A stretch of DNA of 37,960 nt, taken from contig NZ_JAODNI010000088.1 in assembly GCF_025465255.1 (NCBI RefSeq), positions 1 through 37,960 of the forward strand, written 5' to 3'. The stretch comes from Pseudonocardia sp. (GTDB lineage: Bacteria > Actinomycetota > Actinomycetes > Mycobacteriales > Pseudonocardiaceae). Shown piece after piece: positions 31,314 through 37,960 of the stretch (the first letter of the stretch is position 1; every line of letters begins with the position of its first letter). The position numbers and the translations under genes are program-made. The notes under the pieces are model-generated. The model saw only the letters and a program-made list of their open reading frames with translations, ran no database searches and was not told where the DNA came from.

Positions 31314-31503
31314 CCATTTCTTGAGGCCGCTCAGGCGGCGGAGCGGACGCTGCGGCTGCGCAAACAAGTGGGCCATGCCGCCCGACACGGCCTGGCGGCA
31401 ATCCCCTCCACTATCCAAGCGTGGCTCAACAACTGGAAGTACAAGCAGAAGACCACCGTCGACGTGCTCAACAAGAAGTTCGCTTACCGGGAAGCCCGGA
31501 GCG
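31314..31503 (+). pseudogene. Unidentified coding remnant
   Basis: The plus-strand frame reads EAAQAAERTLRLRKQVGHAA, then IPSTIQAWLNNWKYKQKTTV and DVLNKKFAYREAR. This is a coherent, helical, Lys/Asn-containing stretch unlike the noise around it. No start codon with a ribosome binding site is near and the composition changes after 31503. I cannot name the family. Between it and the methyltransferase stop at 31672 no other feature was seen. Confidence 0.35.
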
Positions 31504-31671
31504 CACCGAGGGGATCCGCCCGGAGTCAGGCACACCTTGATCGCACGCTGCCAAAGTCAGGTTGCGGACACCTCGTCCGACCCCGGAGGTACAGCGGCGC
31601 AGCCTGGGCACGGAGTGGTGCGAACGACGGCTCCGGCCGACACAGGATCCGATCGTCGGCGTCTGAGGGGG

Positions 31672-32178
31672 TCAGGGCTTGTGCGCGTAGCAGCGCAGGT
31701 TGCGGATGTCGTAGGTGAGGATCTCGCGGACGATCAGGTGTGGCTCGACGGCCGAGCGCAGCGAATCGGCGTCGAACATCGTGTGATGGGCGTTCCAGAT
31801 CCACAGTGGTACGCCGCGGGCGTCGACGCCGCGGTGGGCGGCCCGCTCGGAGTGCCCGCCCAGGATCCAGTGGTTGGCCTCGGCGGTGTCGATCTCGCCG
31901 GTGACCCACTGGGTGGCGACGAACTTCGCGTCCGGGACGCCGATGTCGACCGGGGCGCCGGGTTTGAGGACCCGGGCCCACTCGCGCAGTGTCGCGTCGA
32001 CGAGTTCGTAGCTCTGGTGCTCGAGCACGTGGTTGGCGCGTAGCGCGTCCAGCGAGCCGGTGGTGAAGGGCAGCCGGTCGATCCGGCAGCGCACCTCGAT
32101 GTCGGGCAGCGCCAGCAAATCGACGTGCAGGTCGTAGTCGGGGTGCGGCTTCTCTCCGGCGCCGATCTCGAGCCTCAT
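31672..32178 (-). CDS. SAM-dependent class I methyltransferase
   Basis: A 168-residue short class I methyltransferase of the type found in polysaccharide clusters. Motif I is LEIGAGEKPHPDYDLHVDL, followed by an acidic strand end and the block LPFTTGSLDALRANHVLEH. LREWARVLKPGAPVDIGVPD is the usual post-motif region, and NAHHTMFDADSLRSAVE follows. ATG at 32178 overlaps the stop of the acyltransferase gene (ATGA). It is the last gene in a three-gene operon with a glycosyltransferase and an acyltransferase, so it probably methylates a sugar of a surface glycan or glycolipid (inference). Confidence 0.87.
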   Translation of the reverse strand: MRLEIGAGEKPHPDYDLHVDLLALPDIEVRCRIDRLPFTTGSLDALRANHVLEHQSYELVDATLREWARVLKPGAPVDIGVPDAKFVATQWVTGEIDTAEANHWILGGHSERAAHRGVDARGVPLWIWNAHHTMFDADSLRSAVEPHLIVREILTYDIRNLRCYAHKP

Positions 32179-32672
32179 CGGTCGGGCGGGGTGATCGTGT
32201 CGATCGGCTTGGCTGGTCGCCCGGCCACCACGGTGTAGGGCTCGACGTCCTCGCGCACCAGCGAACCGGCGGCCACCACCGCATGATCGCCGATGGTCAC
32301 CGGGCCGAGCACCAGGACATGGCTGGCCAGCCAGACCCCGTCGCCGATCACCACGTCACGGCCGGAGCGCGGGAAGCTGAGCTGGCGGTCGCGGCCGAAC
32401 TTCTCGATGTCATGGGTGCCGGTGAGCACGGCGACGTCGTGGCCGAAGAACGCGTACTCGCCGACGGTGATCGTGCCGCCGGACAGGTTGAACAACGCGT
32501 TGTTCACCACGGCGGTGACGGACAGGTGCAGGCGGGACCGGTCGCCGTGCCAGCGGGGCTGGTAGAGCGCGTCCAGCTTGAGCTGTTCGACGTGGGCGGC
32601 CAGCCTCTGGGCCACCAGCGCGTCGACCGGGCCGCTCAGTACGCCGGCGATCAGCCGATCAAGCATGCGCAT
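32175..32672 (-). CDS. Left-handed beta-helix acyltransferase, copy 1
   Basis: A 165-residue hexapeptide-repeat acetyltransferase (WbbJ/maltose-O-acetyltransferase type). The repeated hydrophobic hexads are visible in TITVGEYAFFGHDVAVLTGT, DVVIGDGVWLASHVLVLGPV and TIGDHAVVAAGSLVREDVEP, ending in the standard YTVVAGRPAK. A short N-terminal helix (LDRLIAGVLSGPVDALVAQR) precedes the barrel. It overlaps the glycosyltransferase end by 22 bases and the methyltransferase start by 4. It probably O-acetylates a sugar residue. A close paralogue is at 35970-36479. Confidence 0.9.
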   Translation of the reverse strand: MRMLDRLIAGVLSGPVDALVAQRLAAHVEQLKLDALYQPRWHGDRSRLHLSVTAVVNNALFNLSGGTITVGEYAFFGHDVAVLTGTHDIEKFGRDRQLSFPRSGRDVVIGDGVWLASHVLVLGPVTIGDHAVVAAGSLVREDVEPYTVVAGRPAKPIDTITPPDR

Positions 32673-33754
32673 GCGCCGTTCCCTTCGTCACACGCGGGAT
32701 TCGAAGGGTGGCACAGGGGGCTGCCCGACAGGAGCAGACCGAGCCGGCGGCGCAGCGCGTCGATTCCGAAGTGCTTCCGCGCGATGGCTTCGTTGTGGTC
32801 GAGCAGGCTCGGGTCGGGATCGGCCAACCAGCTACGGAGCGGCTCGGGATCCGCGGCGGAGAACCAGCGGAACCCGTACGCCGCGAGCTCGCGGGCCACC
32901 GGGAACTCACCGACCGCGATGGGGCGGCGGTGCAGCGCCGATTCGATCAACGGCAGCCCGAAGCCCTCCCAAGACGAGGGCAGCACTACCGCGTCGCAGG
33001 CCGCATAGGCGCACGGCATGCGGACGCCCGTCGGTAGCCTGCGCCGCACCGCCACCGGGCTCGACTGCAGCAGCGCGCCGAGTTCGTGCTGATAGCCGTC
33101 CTCGGCCGGGCCGCTCAGCCAGTAGGTGCCGTCGAGGGCTGCGGTCAGCGCCAGACCGACGGCGACGTTCTTCCGGGCGATGGCCCGGGTCGGCTGAAGC
33201 ACCAGCGGGCGGTCGCCGACCACGCGGAGTTGCCGGCGCACTCGGTCCCGATGCTCGGGACAAGGCTGGTCGCCGAAGCCGTGGTAGATCGTGGTCGCCG
33301 CGATCCCGCGGTCGCCCAGCGCGCGGCGGGCCAGCTCGTTGATCGTCACGTGCGTCCAGGCCGGGTCGCTCGGGGGCCAGTCGGACACGTCGACGTAGCT
33401 CTGGCGTTCCCAGGGGAGGTCGTGGTGACGCAGCACCGCGGGCCGCCCGGCCAGGTAGGCCGCGACCGCCTCGCCCACGTGGCGGTTCATCGGCAGCGAG
33501 CACACGTTGTCCACTATCACCACGTCGACGTCGTCGAGGGCGGCGGCCAGCGCGCGGCGGGACGGGGGGCGCAGCGCATGCGCGGACAACCCCGGCATCA
33601 TCACGTCCGCCCGGCCCGCCCCGGCCACCGTGCGGACCCGCATCCCCAGGGCGTGCAGCGCGGTCCGCCACTGGGCGGCGGTCACCGACACCCCGTCGGC
33701 CATGCCGAGGCGATAGGACACGATCGCCGCCCGGCGGCCGACGAGGTCCGACAT
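32651..33754 (-). CDS. GT4-type glycosyltransferase
   Basis: A 367-residue GT-B glycosyltransferase of family 4 style. The N-terminal domain contains AAIVSYRLGMADGVSVTAAQ and HHDLPWERQSY. The C-terminal domain has VLQPTRAIARKNVAVGLAL and the nucleotide-sugar motif SSWEGFGLPLIESALHRRP (E-x7-E pattern). ATG at 33754 follows GGGAGG 6 bases earlier; a longer open frame to 34069 is not protein-like. It is the first gene of the operon with the acyltransferase and methyltransferase. The set may add and decorate a sugar in a surface glycan, glycolipid or secondary metabolite. Confidence 0.9.
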   Translation of the reverse strand: MSDLVGRRAAIVSYRLGMADGVSVTAAQWRTALHALGMRVRTVAGAGRADVMMPGLSAHALRPPSRRALAAALDDVDVVIVDNVCSLPMNRHVGEAVAAYLAGRPAVLRHHDLPWERQSYVDVSDWPPSDPAWTHVTINELARRALGDRGIAATTIYHGFGDQPCPEHRDRVRRQLRVVGDRPLVLQPTRAIARKNVAVGLALTAALDGTYWLSGPAEDGYQHELGALLQSSPVAVRRRLPTGVRMPCAYAACDAVVLPSSWEGFGLPLIESALHRRPIAVGEFPVARELAAYGFRWFSAADPEPLRSWLADPDPSLLDHNEAIARKHFGIDALRRRLGLLLSGSPLCHPSNPACDEGNGACACLIG

Positions 33755-34499
33755 CGTCACCTCCCTGATCGCAATGGCAGGTTCCTCTCCTGGGCCGTGG
33801 GCCACGCGGCTTCCGCCGACGTCGCCTACAGCAGCGGCGCTGCTCGGTGAACGCCGCGGGCATGTGCAGCACAGCCATCTCCGCTTTGCGTCGAGCCGGG
33901 CGAGCGCTCTGCCGTTCATCGCCTCGGAGGTGGCCGGCCGCGAACTCGTCATTGTCGAATTCGTCGGTCTACCCCCAGTGGCCGTTACGGTTTTCGGATC
34001 TGGGTGCTGATTCCGAGTTGGGCGGAGGGGTCGTGGAGCGGGCCGAGCGCAGGCAGCAGCGACAACCAAGGTAGGCGGGCTGGATGCCGAGGACTACCGA
34101 CCGATGCGGGCCGCCAAGGCGGTCAGCCACAGGGCGGGTTCGTCACGCTCGACGCCGGGGGGCCAGGCCGACTACCCACGCGGAATGCCGGCACACAACC
34201 TCCCAGACAGCGGGATCCGCGACTGGCCTTGTGCGTCGGCTTCCGGCTCGCTCCTACTGCTCAGTCTGCGGGGACAGGCGCCAGTCATTCTGTTTGCTGC
34301 CAAGGGACGCGTAAGAGCAGCGCCGTTCCTTCCGCAGGATGCCCAGGCCGAATAGGATCCGTCTGGTTCGATAGCACCGATCTTTCGAGCAGGACGACGA
34401 GCAGGTCGTGAAGCATCGTGTGGCGGCCCTCGCCCTCGGACTGAGGACGATTGCTCCGCAGAGACTGCACAGGGTGTCGTCGTAGGTCGGACGGTCTAG
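33755..34499. other. Gap without recognisable gene
   Basis: No frame on either strand has both a ribosome binding site and a protein-like composition. The promoter of the glycan operon must lie at its left end. The right part probably belonged to the IS630-type element, whose end could not be identified. Confidence 0.4.
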
Positions 34500-35198
34500 T
34501 GGCTTGCCACGCTGCTTTGCCGGGTAATTGGTCCAGGTTCGGATCGGTGGTCCGACCGCGAAGTTGGCCTTCGGTTGGGCTCGGGCGTTGCGCCAGCGGA
34601 CATAGGCGGCGATCGCGGTGTTCTGCTCGGCGTGGCTGCGGTGGTCGGTGCCGTTGAGGGCGAAGTAGCGCAGCGCGGCGAACTCGGCCTCGAGTGCATC
34701 ACGCCGTCCGAGCGGGTGTAGGTCACCCGCAACCGACGGGGCTGACGGCGGGGCCGTCAGGCTTTGCCCTTGCGGGGTAGCAGGTTCAGCGGCCCGAACT
34801 CACCGACGCAGACCACGCGGCCGTCGGCGGGTGGGTGGTCGTAGAGGTCCAGGGCCGGGGCATCTTCGGGATGAAGTCGGGGTCGGTGGAGGCCTTCCAC
34901 GTGGTCGTGGTCTGCCAGGAAACCCGCCGGTGTGCAGGATCCGGCGCAGTGTCTCTCGGCTGAGCTCGGCGACGATGCCCTCACCCACGAGGTGGGCGCG
35001 CAGCTTGGCCAGTGACCAGGTGGAGAACGCGGTGATCCCCCAGTCGGCGGGGGACGTTCGGGCGATCGTGCAGATCCAGGTGGCCACGATCGCGCGGCGC
35101 AGCCGGACCGGGCTCTTCGCGCTCCGAGAGATCCGCGCCAGCTTGCGACCTTCGTCCATCGACAGGTCCCGCACGAAGACACTGGGTCGACGAGTCAC
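34500..35198 (-). pseudogene. Degraded IS630-family transposase
   Basis: Three pieces in different frames. From a GTG at 35198 the first reads VTRRPSVFVRDLSMDEGRKL, then SPVRLRRAIVATWICTIA and later WSLAKLRAHLVGEGIVAELS with RETLRRILHTGG: the helix-turn-helix half. The second, ending at 34757, has LYDHPPADGRVVCVGEFGPL, where the catalytic Asp/Glu region normally reads CVDEFGP; here Asp is replaced by Gly. The third (about 34500-34720) reads EAEFAALRYFALNGTDHRSH and AIAAYVRWRNARAQPKANF, the usual C-terminus. The middle of the DDE domain is missing, so it is dead. Confidence 0.8.
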
Positions 35199-35969
35199 CC
35201 TCACCTCCCGCACCTGACGTGCAGGCAGCCTTGCCGGGACGACAGCCGAGATCAATCACCTGGTCGACACAGCGTGTCGAGCCACTAGCTGCCAGCGATC
35301 GGGGCCATCGGGCATCCCCTCGGTAAACACAACCGACCGTTCGCGGGTGATCTACGGACCGTTACCCCCGGCGGACGGTCGCGGTCGCGACGGATCCGCC
35401 CGGTCGCGACGGATGCGCTCGTTGTCGCCTCGACCGGTGCCCGCGCCGGTCTGAACTGATCCCCGCGTGCCCGAACTGCGCTTCGCCCTCGACGAGGTGG
35501 CGGCCTACCTCAACGAGGTCATCATCGGGCTGGACGTAAGCCGCATCCGCGGTGAGCTGTTCCAGTAGTAGGCGAAGAACCGGCCGGGGATCGGCAATGC
35601 ACCGTCGGCTGCGAGGCTGTCGTGTCCGTCGATCTCCCCGGTCAGGTACGTCAGGGAGAACGCGCCGAAGGCGCTGGTCTGCTCGGCGGACACCTCGTAC
35701 ATGTTCACTGCACGAGGTTGTCCGGTGGGGGTCGATCATGGAGCATCATCTCGGGCCAGCGCCGCGAGGTCGGCCTGATAACCGACGATGAGCATCCGTG
35801 CATCCCGGATCAACCGGGGCGTCGGGGGCGCCCACATGGTGGGCGGCATACCGCGGTAGATGTCGGGTCCACATCAGCGCTGCTGTCAACCATGCGCAGG
35901 GCTGCTGGCCTCCGCTGGCCGCCCCAGCGTGGAGTCGGCCTCGATCACGGAGCCCCGACGACCAGACGG
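35199..35969. other. Gap with small orphan fragments
   Basis: Two short patches look protein-like but are unassigned. One on the plus strand (35464-35568) reads VPELRFALDEVAAYLNEVII and ends GELFQ with a stop. The other, on the minus strand (about 35708-35560), reads MYEVSAEQTSAFGAFSLTYL, then TGEIDGHDSLAADGALPIPG. Neither has a good ribosome binding site. Nothing else is seen. Confidence 0.35.
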
Positions 35970-36479
35970 TCAGCCGCTGGAGGGGGTGCTGCGGACGTCC
36001 GCGGGCGGGCTCAGCCTCCGGACCACTTTCGCGGGTCGGCCGGCGACGACGGTGTAGGGCTCCACGTCGTTGCGCACCAGGGATCCACCGGCGACGACCG
36101 CGTGCTCGCCGATGGTGCAGGGCCCGAGCACCAGGACATGGCTGGCCAGCCAGACGCCGTCTCCGATGACCACGTCGTGACCGGTGCGGGGAATGGCGAG
36201 TTGCCGCTCCCGACCGAACTTCTGCATGTCGTGCCCGCCGGCCAGCACCGCGACGTAGTGCCCGAAGAAGGCGTACTCGCCTACCGTGATCGTGCCGCCC
36301 CCCGTGTTGAACAGGGCGTTGTTGACCACCGCGGTGGGGTGGATGTGCAGGCGCGAGCGGTCGCTATGGACACGGTACCGGTAGAGCGCATCGAGCTGCT
36401 CTTTCTCCAGCTGCTCGGCCAGCTCGTGGGCCACCATCCGGGCCACCGTGCCGTGCAGCAGCCGCTCCAGAAGTCCCAT
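35970..36479 (-). CDS. Left-handed beta-helix acyltransferase, copy 2
   Basis: A 169-residue hexapeptide-repeat acetyltransferase, a close relative of copy 1 (32175-32672). Long blocks are identical or nearly so: TITVGEYAFFGH, DVVIGDGVWLASHVLVLGP, and DVEPYTVVAGRPAK. The ends differ: copy 2 has its own N-terminus (MGLLERLLHGTVARMVAHEL) and a different tail. ATG at 36479 has GGAG about 7 bases upstream. It has no glycosyltransferase or methyltransferase beside it, so it is an orphan copy, possibly from a duplicated or lost glycan locus. Confidence 0.9.
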   Translation of the reverse strand: MGLLERLLHGTVARMVAHELAEQLEKEQLDALYRYRVHSDRSRLHIHPTAVVNNALFNTGGGTITVGEYAFFGHYVAVLAGGHDMQKFGRERQLAIPRTGHDVVIGDGVWLASHVLVLGPCTIGEHAVVAGGSLVRNDVEPYTVVAGRPAKVVRRLSPPADVRSTPSSG

Positions 36480-36654
36480 CGTGCAGCTCCTCGGCTCAAG
36501 GGGCGCGCAGCCAGCAGGTCCAGCTTCGAGGGAAACAGGCGCGGGGACAAGACGCAGGTCGCGGTGAATGACCGGCTGCTGAGCTGGGGAGCCGCCCGCT
36601 GCGATGCCCTCGCCGTGCTAGCCCGGTGCGGGCCGAGTCCGCGCACCGGTTGGT

Positions 36655-37061
36655 TCATGAGGCGAGCATTCGGACCTTGACCTCGGGTAGGTCCGCAAAG
36701 CCGCCGGCCTGGGCGTCGGTACTGACCAGGATCCGGTCGGTGGCGCGTGCGGTGGCGGCGATGATCAGGTCGTGGGCGCCGCGGGGTCGTCCGGCGCGGC
36801 GGACGTGGGCCAGCAGTGCGGCGTGGTGGCCCGCGACCTCCGGGGTGGGTCCGCTATCGGGGTGACGGCCAGCAGTTCCTCGAGGAAGGCCTGCTGGGCG
36901 GCCCGGCGGGCCGGGTCGGTGTCGAGCTCGACGCCGGTGAGGTACTCGGCCAGTGCCACCGCCGGGAGCGCGACGTCGTCCTCCTCGGCGATTGCGGGGA
37001 GGTCGAGGCGACCGCGCACCGCGGCGACCAGCACCCCGGTAGCAAGGATCACTCGCGCCAC
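36655..37061 (-). pseudogene. VapC-type PIN-domain toxin, frameshifted and active-site mutated
   Basis: The first frame (GTG at 37061) gives the PIN N-terminal half: MARVILATGVLVAAVRG, then VALPAVALAEYLTGVEL and FLEELLAVTPI. The first catalytic Asp, normal in the VILDTGVLVA strand, is Ala (codon GCT). The conserved Glu in LAEY is present. Around 36853 one base seems missing; the next frame continues the fold with PTPEVAGHHAALLAHVRRAG, the conserved Asp in AHDLIIAATARAT, and ILVSTDAQAGGFADLPEV to the stop at 36655. The family is an RNase toxin. Both changes would remove activity. Confidence 0.8.
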
Positions 37062-37152
37062 GGGTCGCCGTCCAGCTCCGCGGGGGCCTCACCGGCGGCG
37101 GCCACGTGCGCGGCGAACTCGTCATCGGCTCCAAGCCGCCGTCGCCTGCGAG
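37049..37152 (-). pseudogene. C-terminal remnant of the cognate VapB-type antitoxin
   Basis: The minus-strand frame ending in TGA at 37051-37049 reads LGADDEFAAHVAAAGEAPAE, then LDGDPWRE. This is a typical toxin-binding tail of a VapB/Phd-like antitoxin and it overlaps the toxin GTG by 13 bases, as in intact modules. The DNA-binding N-terminus is missing: the preceding sequence is basic and leads into the end of the His-rich gene. Confidence 0.6.
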
Positions 37153-37157
37153 GTCGC

Positions 37158-37409
37158 TCAGCCGCGCTGATCGGTCTCCACCGGCTTGTCGTGATCGTGG
37201 ATGTGCGCCTCCCCGCCGTGCTCACTGTCGAAATCCGCGTGCGGGACGTGGCTGTGGTCGACCGCGGCATGATCGTGCTCGTGCCGGTGCCGCGAGGCCA
37301 GGTGCTCGAATGTGCCCGCGGTCTCGCTCCAGTTGTGGGTGACGTGCCAATGCTCGTGGTCGTGCACCGTCGCCTCGTGGCTGTGCTGTTCGAACTCCGA
37401 CTCGGCCAT
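37158..37409 (-). CDS. Histidine-rich small protein
   Basis: An 83-residue soluble protein with 19 His residues (about 23 percent), many as HxH, such as HDHEHWHVTH, RHRHEHDH, DHSHVPH and HIHDHD. It also has many Asp and Glu residues and no Cys. ATG at 37409 is well supported by AAGGAGG upstream, and it agrees with the change from noise to biased composition. No signal peptide is seen. The composition suggests binding of Ni, Zn, Cu or Co ions, for storage or buffering, but no family with known function is recognised. Confidence 0.8.
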   Translation of the reverse strand: MAESEFEQHSHEATVHDHEHWHVTHNWSETAGTFEHLASRHRHEHDHAAVDHSHVPHADFDSEHGGEAHIHDHDKPVETDQRG

Positions 37410-37834
37410 AGCCGCCTCCTTCGCCGACGACACGACATGCCCGTTCGGCGGCGAACCAACCCCTTCCGCGCCACATGAGGGGGCAGCGGCTCCGGGAGAT
37501 CGCACGGCTCCTCGTGAAGCCATCATCGCTGCCTTTCGGGCAGTTGGCTGTAGCGGCCGACGAGGCTTCCCTGCATTCCGTGTCTTTTACCGTTTTGGGC
37601 GGTTCGATGGAAGCCCTCGACACCAGCGTTGCGCCATGGGGCTAACGGGGAAACCTCAACCCGCCGAGGACGATGTGCGCACTTCAAAGCTGCTCGAGCT
37701 TCGAAGGCGGTTTCGGATGTCATCACCCGGGGGATGAGCGCCACTGGCGCTTGTCTCCGTCCGTGCAGTCGCCCTGTCGGCGGTCCTGGGCCGGTCCTAT
37801 CGATGCCGCGCACGCGATGCGCAGGAGGTAGTCC
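37410..37834. other. Gap without recognisable gene
   Basis: No supported coding region. The left end holds the promoter and ribosome binding site of the His-rich gene, and the right end the AGGAGG (37823-37828) of the IclR-type gene. Confidence 0.4.
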
Positions 37835-37960
37835 ATGGCTGGAAGCTCCGCCGGAACAGGGCGTTCGGTCACCAGCAAGATCACCTCGATCCTCCCTGGC
37901 TTTTACCGAAGGTGGCGAGCACACGCTCACCGAGATCGCCCGCCTCACCGGCCTGCCCGT
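37835..37960 (+). pseudogene. IclR-family regulator, frameshifted near the start, cut by window end
   Basis: From ATG 37835, with AGGAGG 6 bases upstream, the frame starts MAGSSAGTGRSVTSKITSIL, the usual leader and first helix of IclR-family helix-turn-helix domains. At the C-run 37891-37895 there seems to be one extra base. In the next frame the domain continues as LAFTEGGEHTLTEIARLTGL to the window end, exactly the IclR pattern. The start context is intact, so the mutation is recent or is a sequencing error. The rest lies outside the window. Confidence 0.75.

Overview
The window is about 38 kb of very GC-rich DNA with G/C-biased third codon positions, frequent GTG starts, GGAGG-type ribosome binding sites, F420/FMN luciferase-like oxidoreductases and actinobacterial IS701 and IS630 relatives. 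It is most likely a soil actinomycete, and a Pseudonocardia-like genus would fit, though that is an inference from gene style only. No rRNA, tRNA, CRISPR array or replication origin was seen.

Region A (1-13.5 kb) is a catabolic region. A partial M20 peptidase is followed by an esterase and a type I Baeyer-Villiger monooxygenase on the plus strand. A minus-strand set follows: SDR, RibBA, flavin reductase, RutA-like luciferase-family monooxygenase and HMG-CoA-lyase-like enzyme. It is transcribed away from a plus-strand set: GlcG/HbpS-like protein, GntR regulator, family III CoA-transferase and RraA-family aldolase-like protein. The two arms share near-identical promoter/operator modules (TTGACA, 17 bp, TTGCATACA), so they probably form one GntR-controlled regulon. 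The enzymes suggest oxygenation of an organic substrate with locally supplied flavin, CoA activation, and retro-aldol or retro-Claisen cleavage of a branched acid.

Region B (13.5-17.8 kb) is a patchwork: an IS5-like transposase remnant, a CsbD stress protein, an integrase remnant, a small four-helix membrane protein, a divergent aldo/keto reductase and XRE-regulator pair, and a VOC-protein remnant.

Region C (17.8-24.6 kb) is the most coherent candidate system. Four minus-strand genes overlap end to end: a DadA-like FAD amino-acid oxidoreductase, an MFS transporter, a cytoplasmic class C serine hydrolase and an M19 dipeptidase. A TetR gene and an ornithine cyclodeaminase/mu-crystallin family gene lie on the other strand. 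The same AT-rich palindrome (ATAAT-N3-ATTAT) occurs before both transcription units. I read it as an import, peptide-hydrolysis, oxidation and imine-reduction pathway for D-amino-acid peptides or related amides.

Region D (24.6-28.4 kb) holds a TetR gene with two palindromic operators, a divergent aldo/keto reductase plus F420-type oxidoreductase, and a cupin.

Region E (28.4-38 kb) is a decaying accessory region: an IS701-family transposase out of frame near its C-terminus and apparently truncated, a protein with 11-residue tandem repeats, a broken second CsbD, a glycosyltransferase/acyltransferase/methyltransferase operon with a second acyltransferase copy 3.3 kb away, an IS630 wreck, a VapC toxin with both a lost catalytic Asp and a frameshift, a His-rich small protein, and an IclR regulator frameshifted at the window edge.
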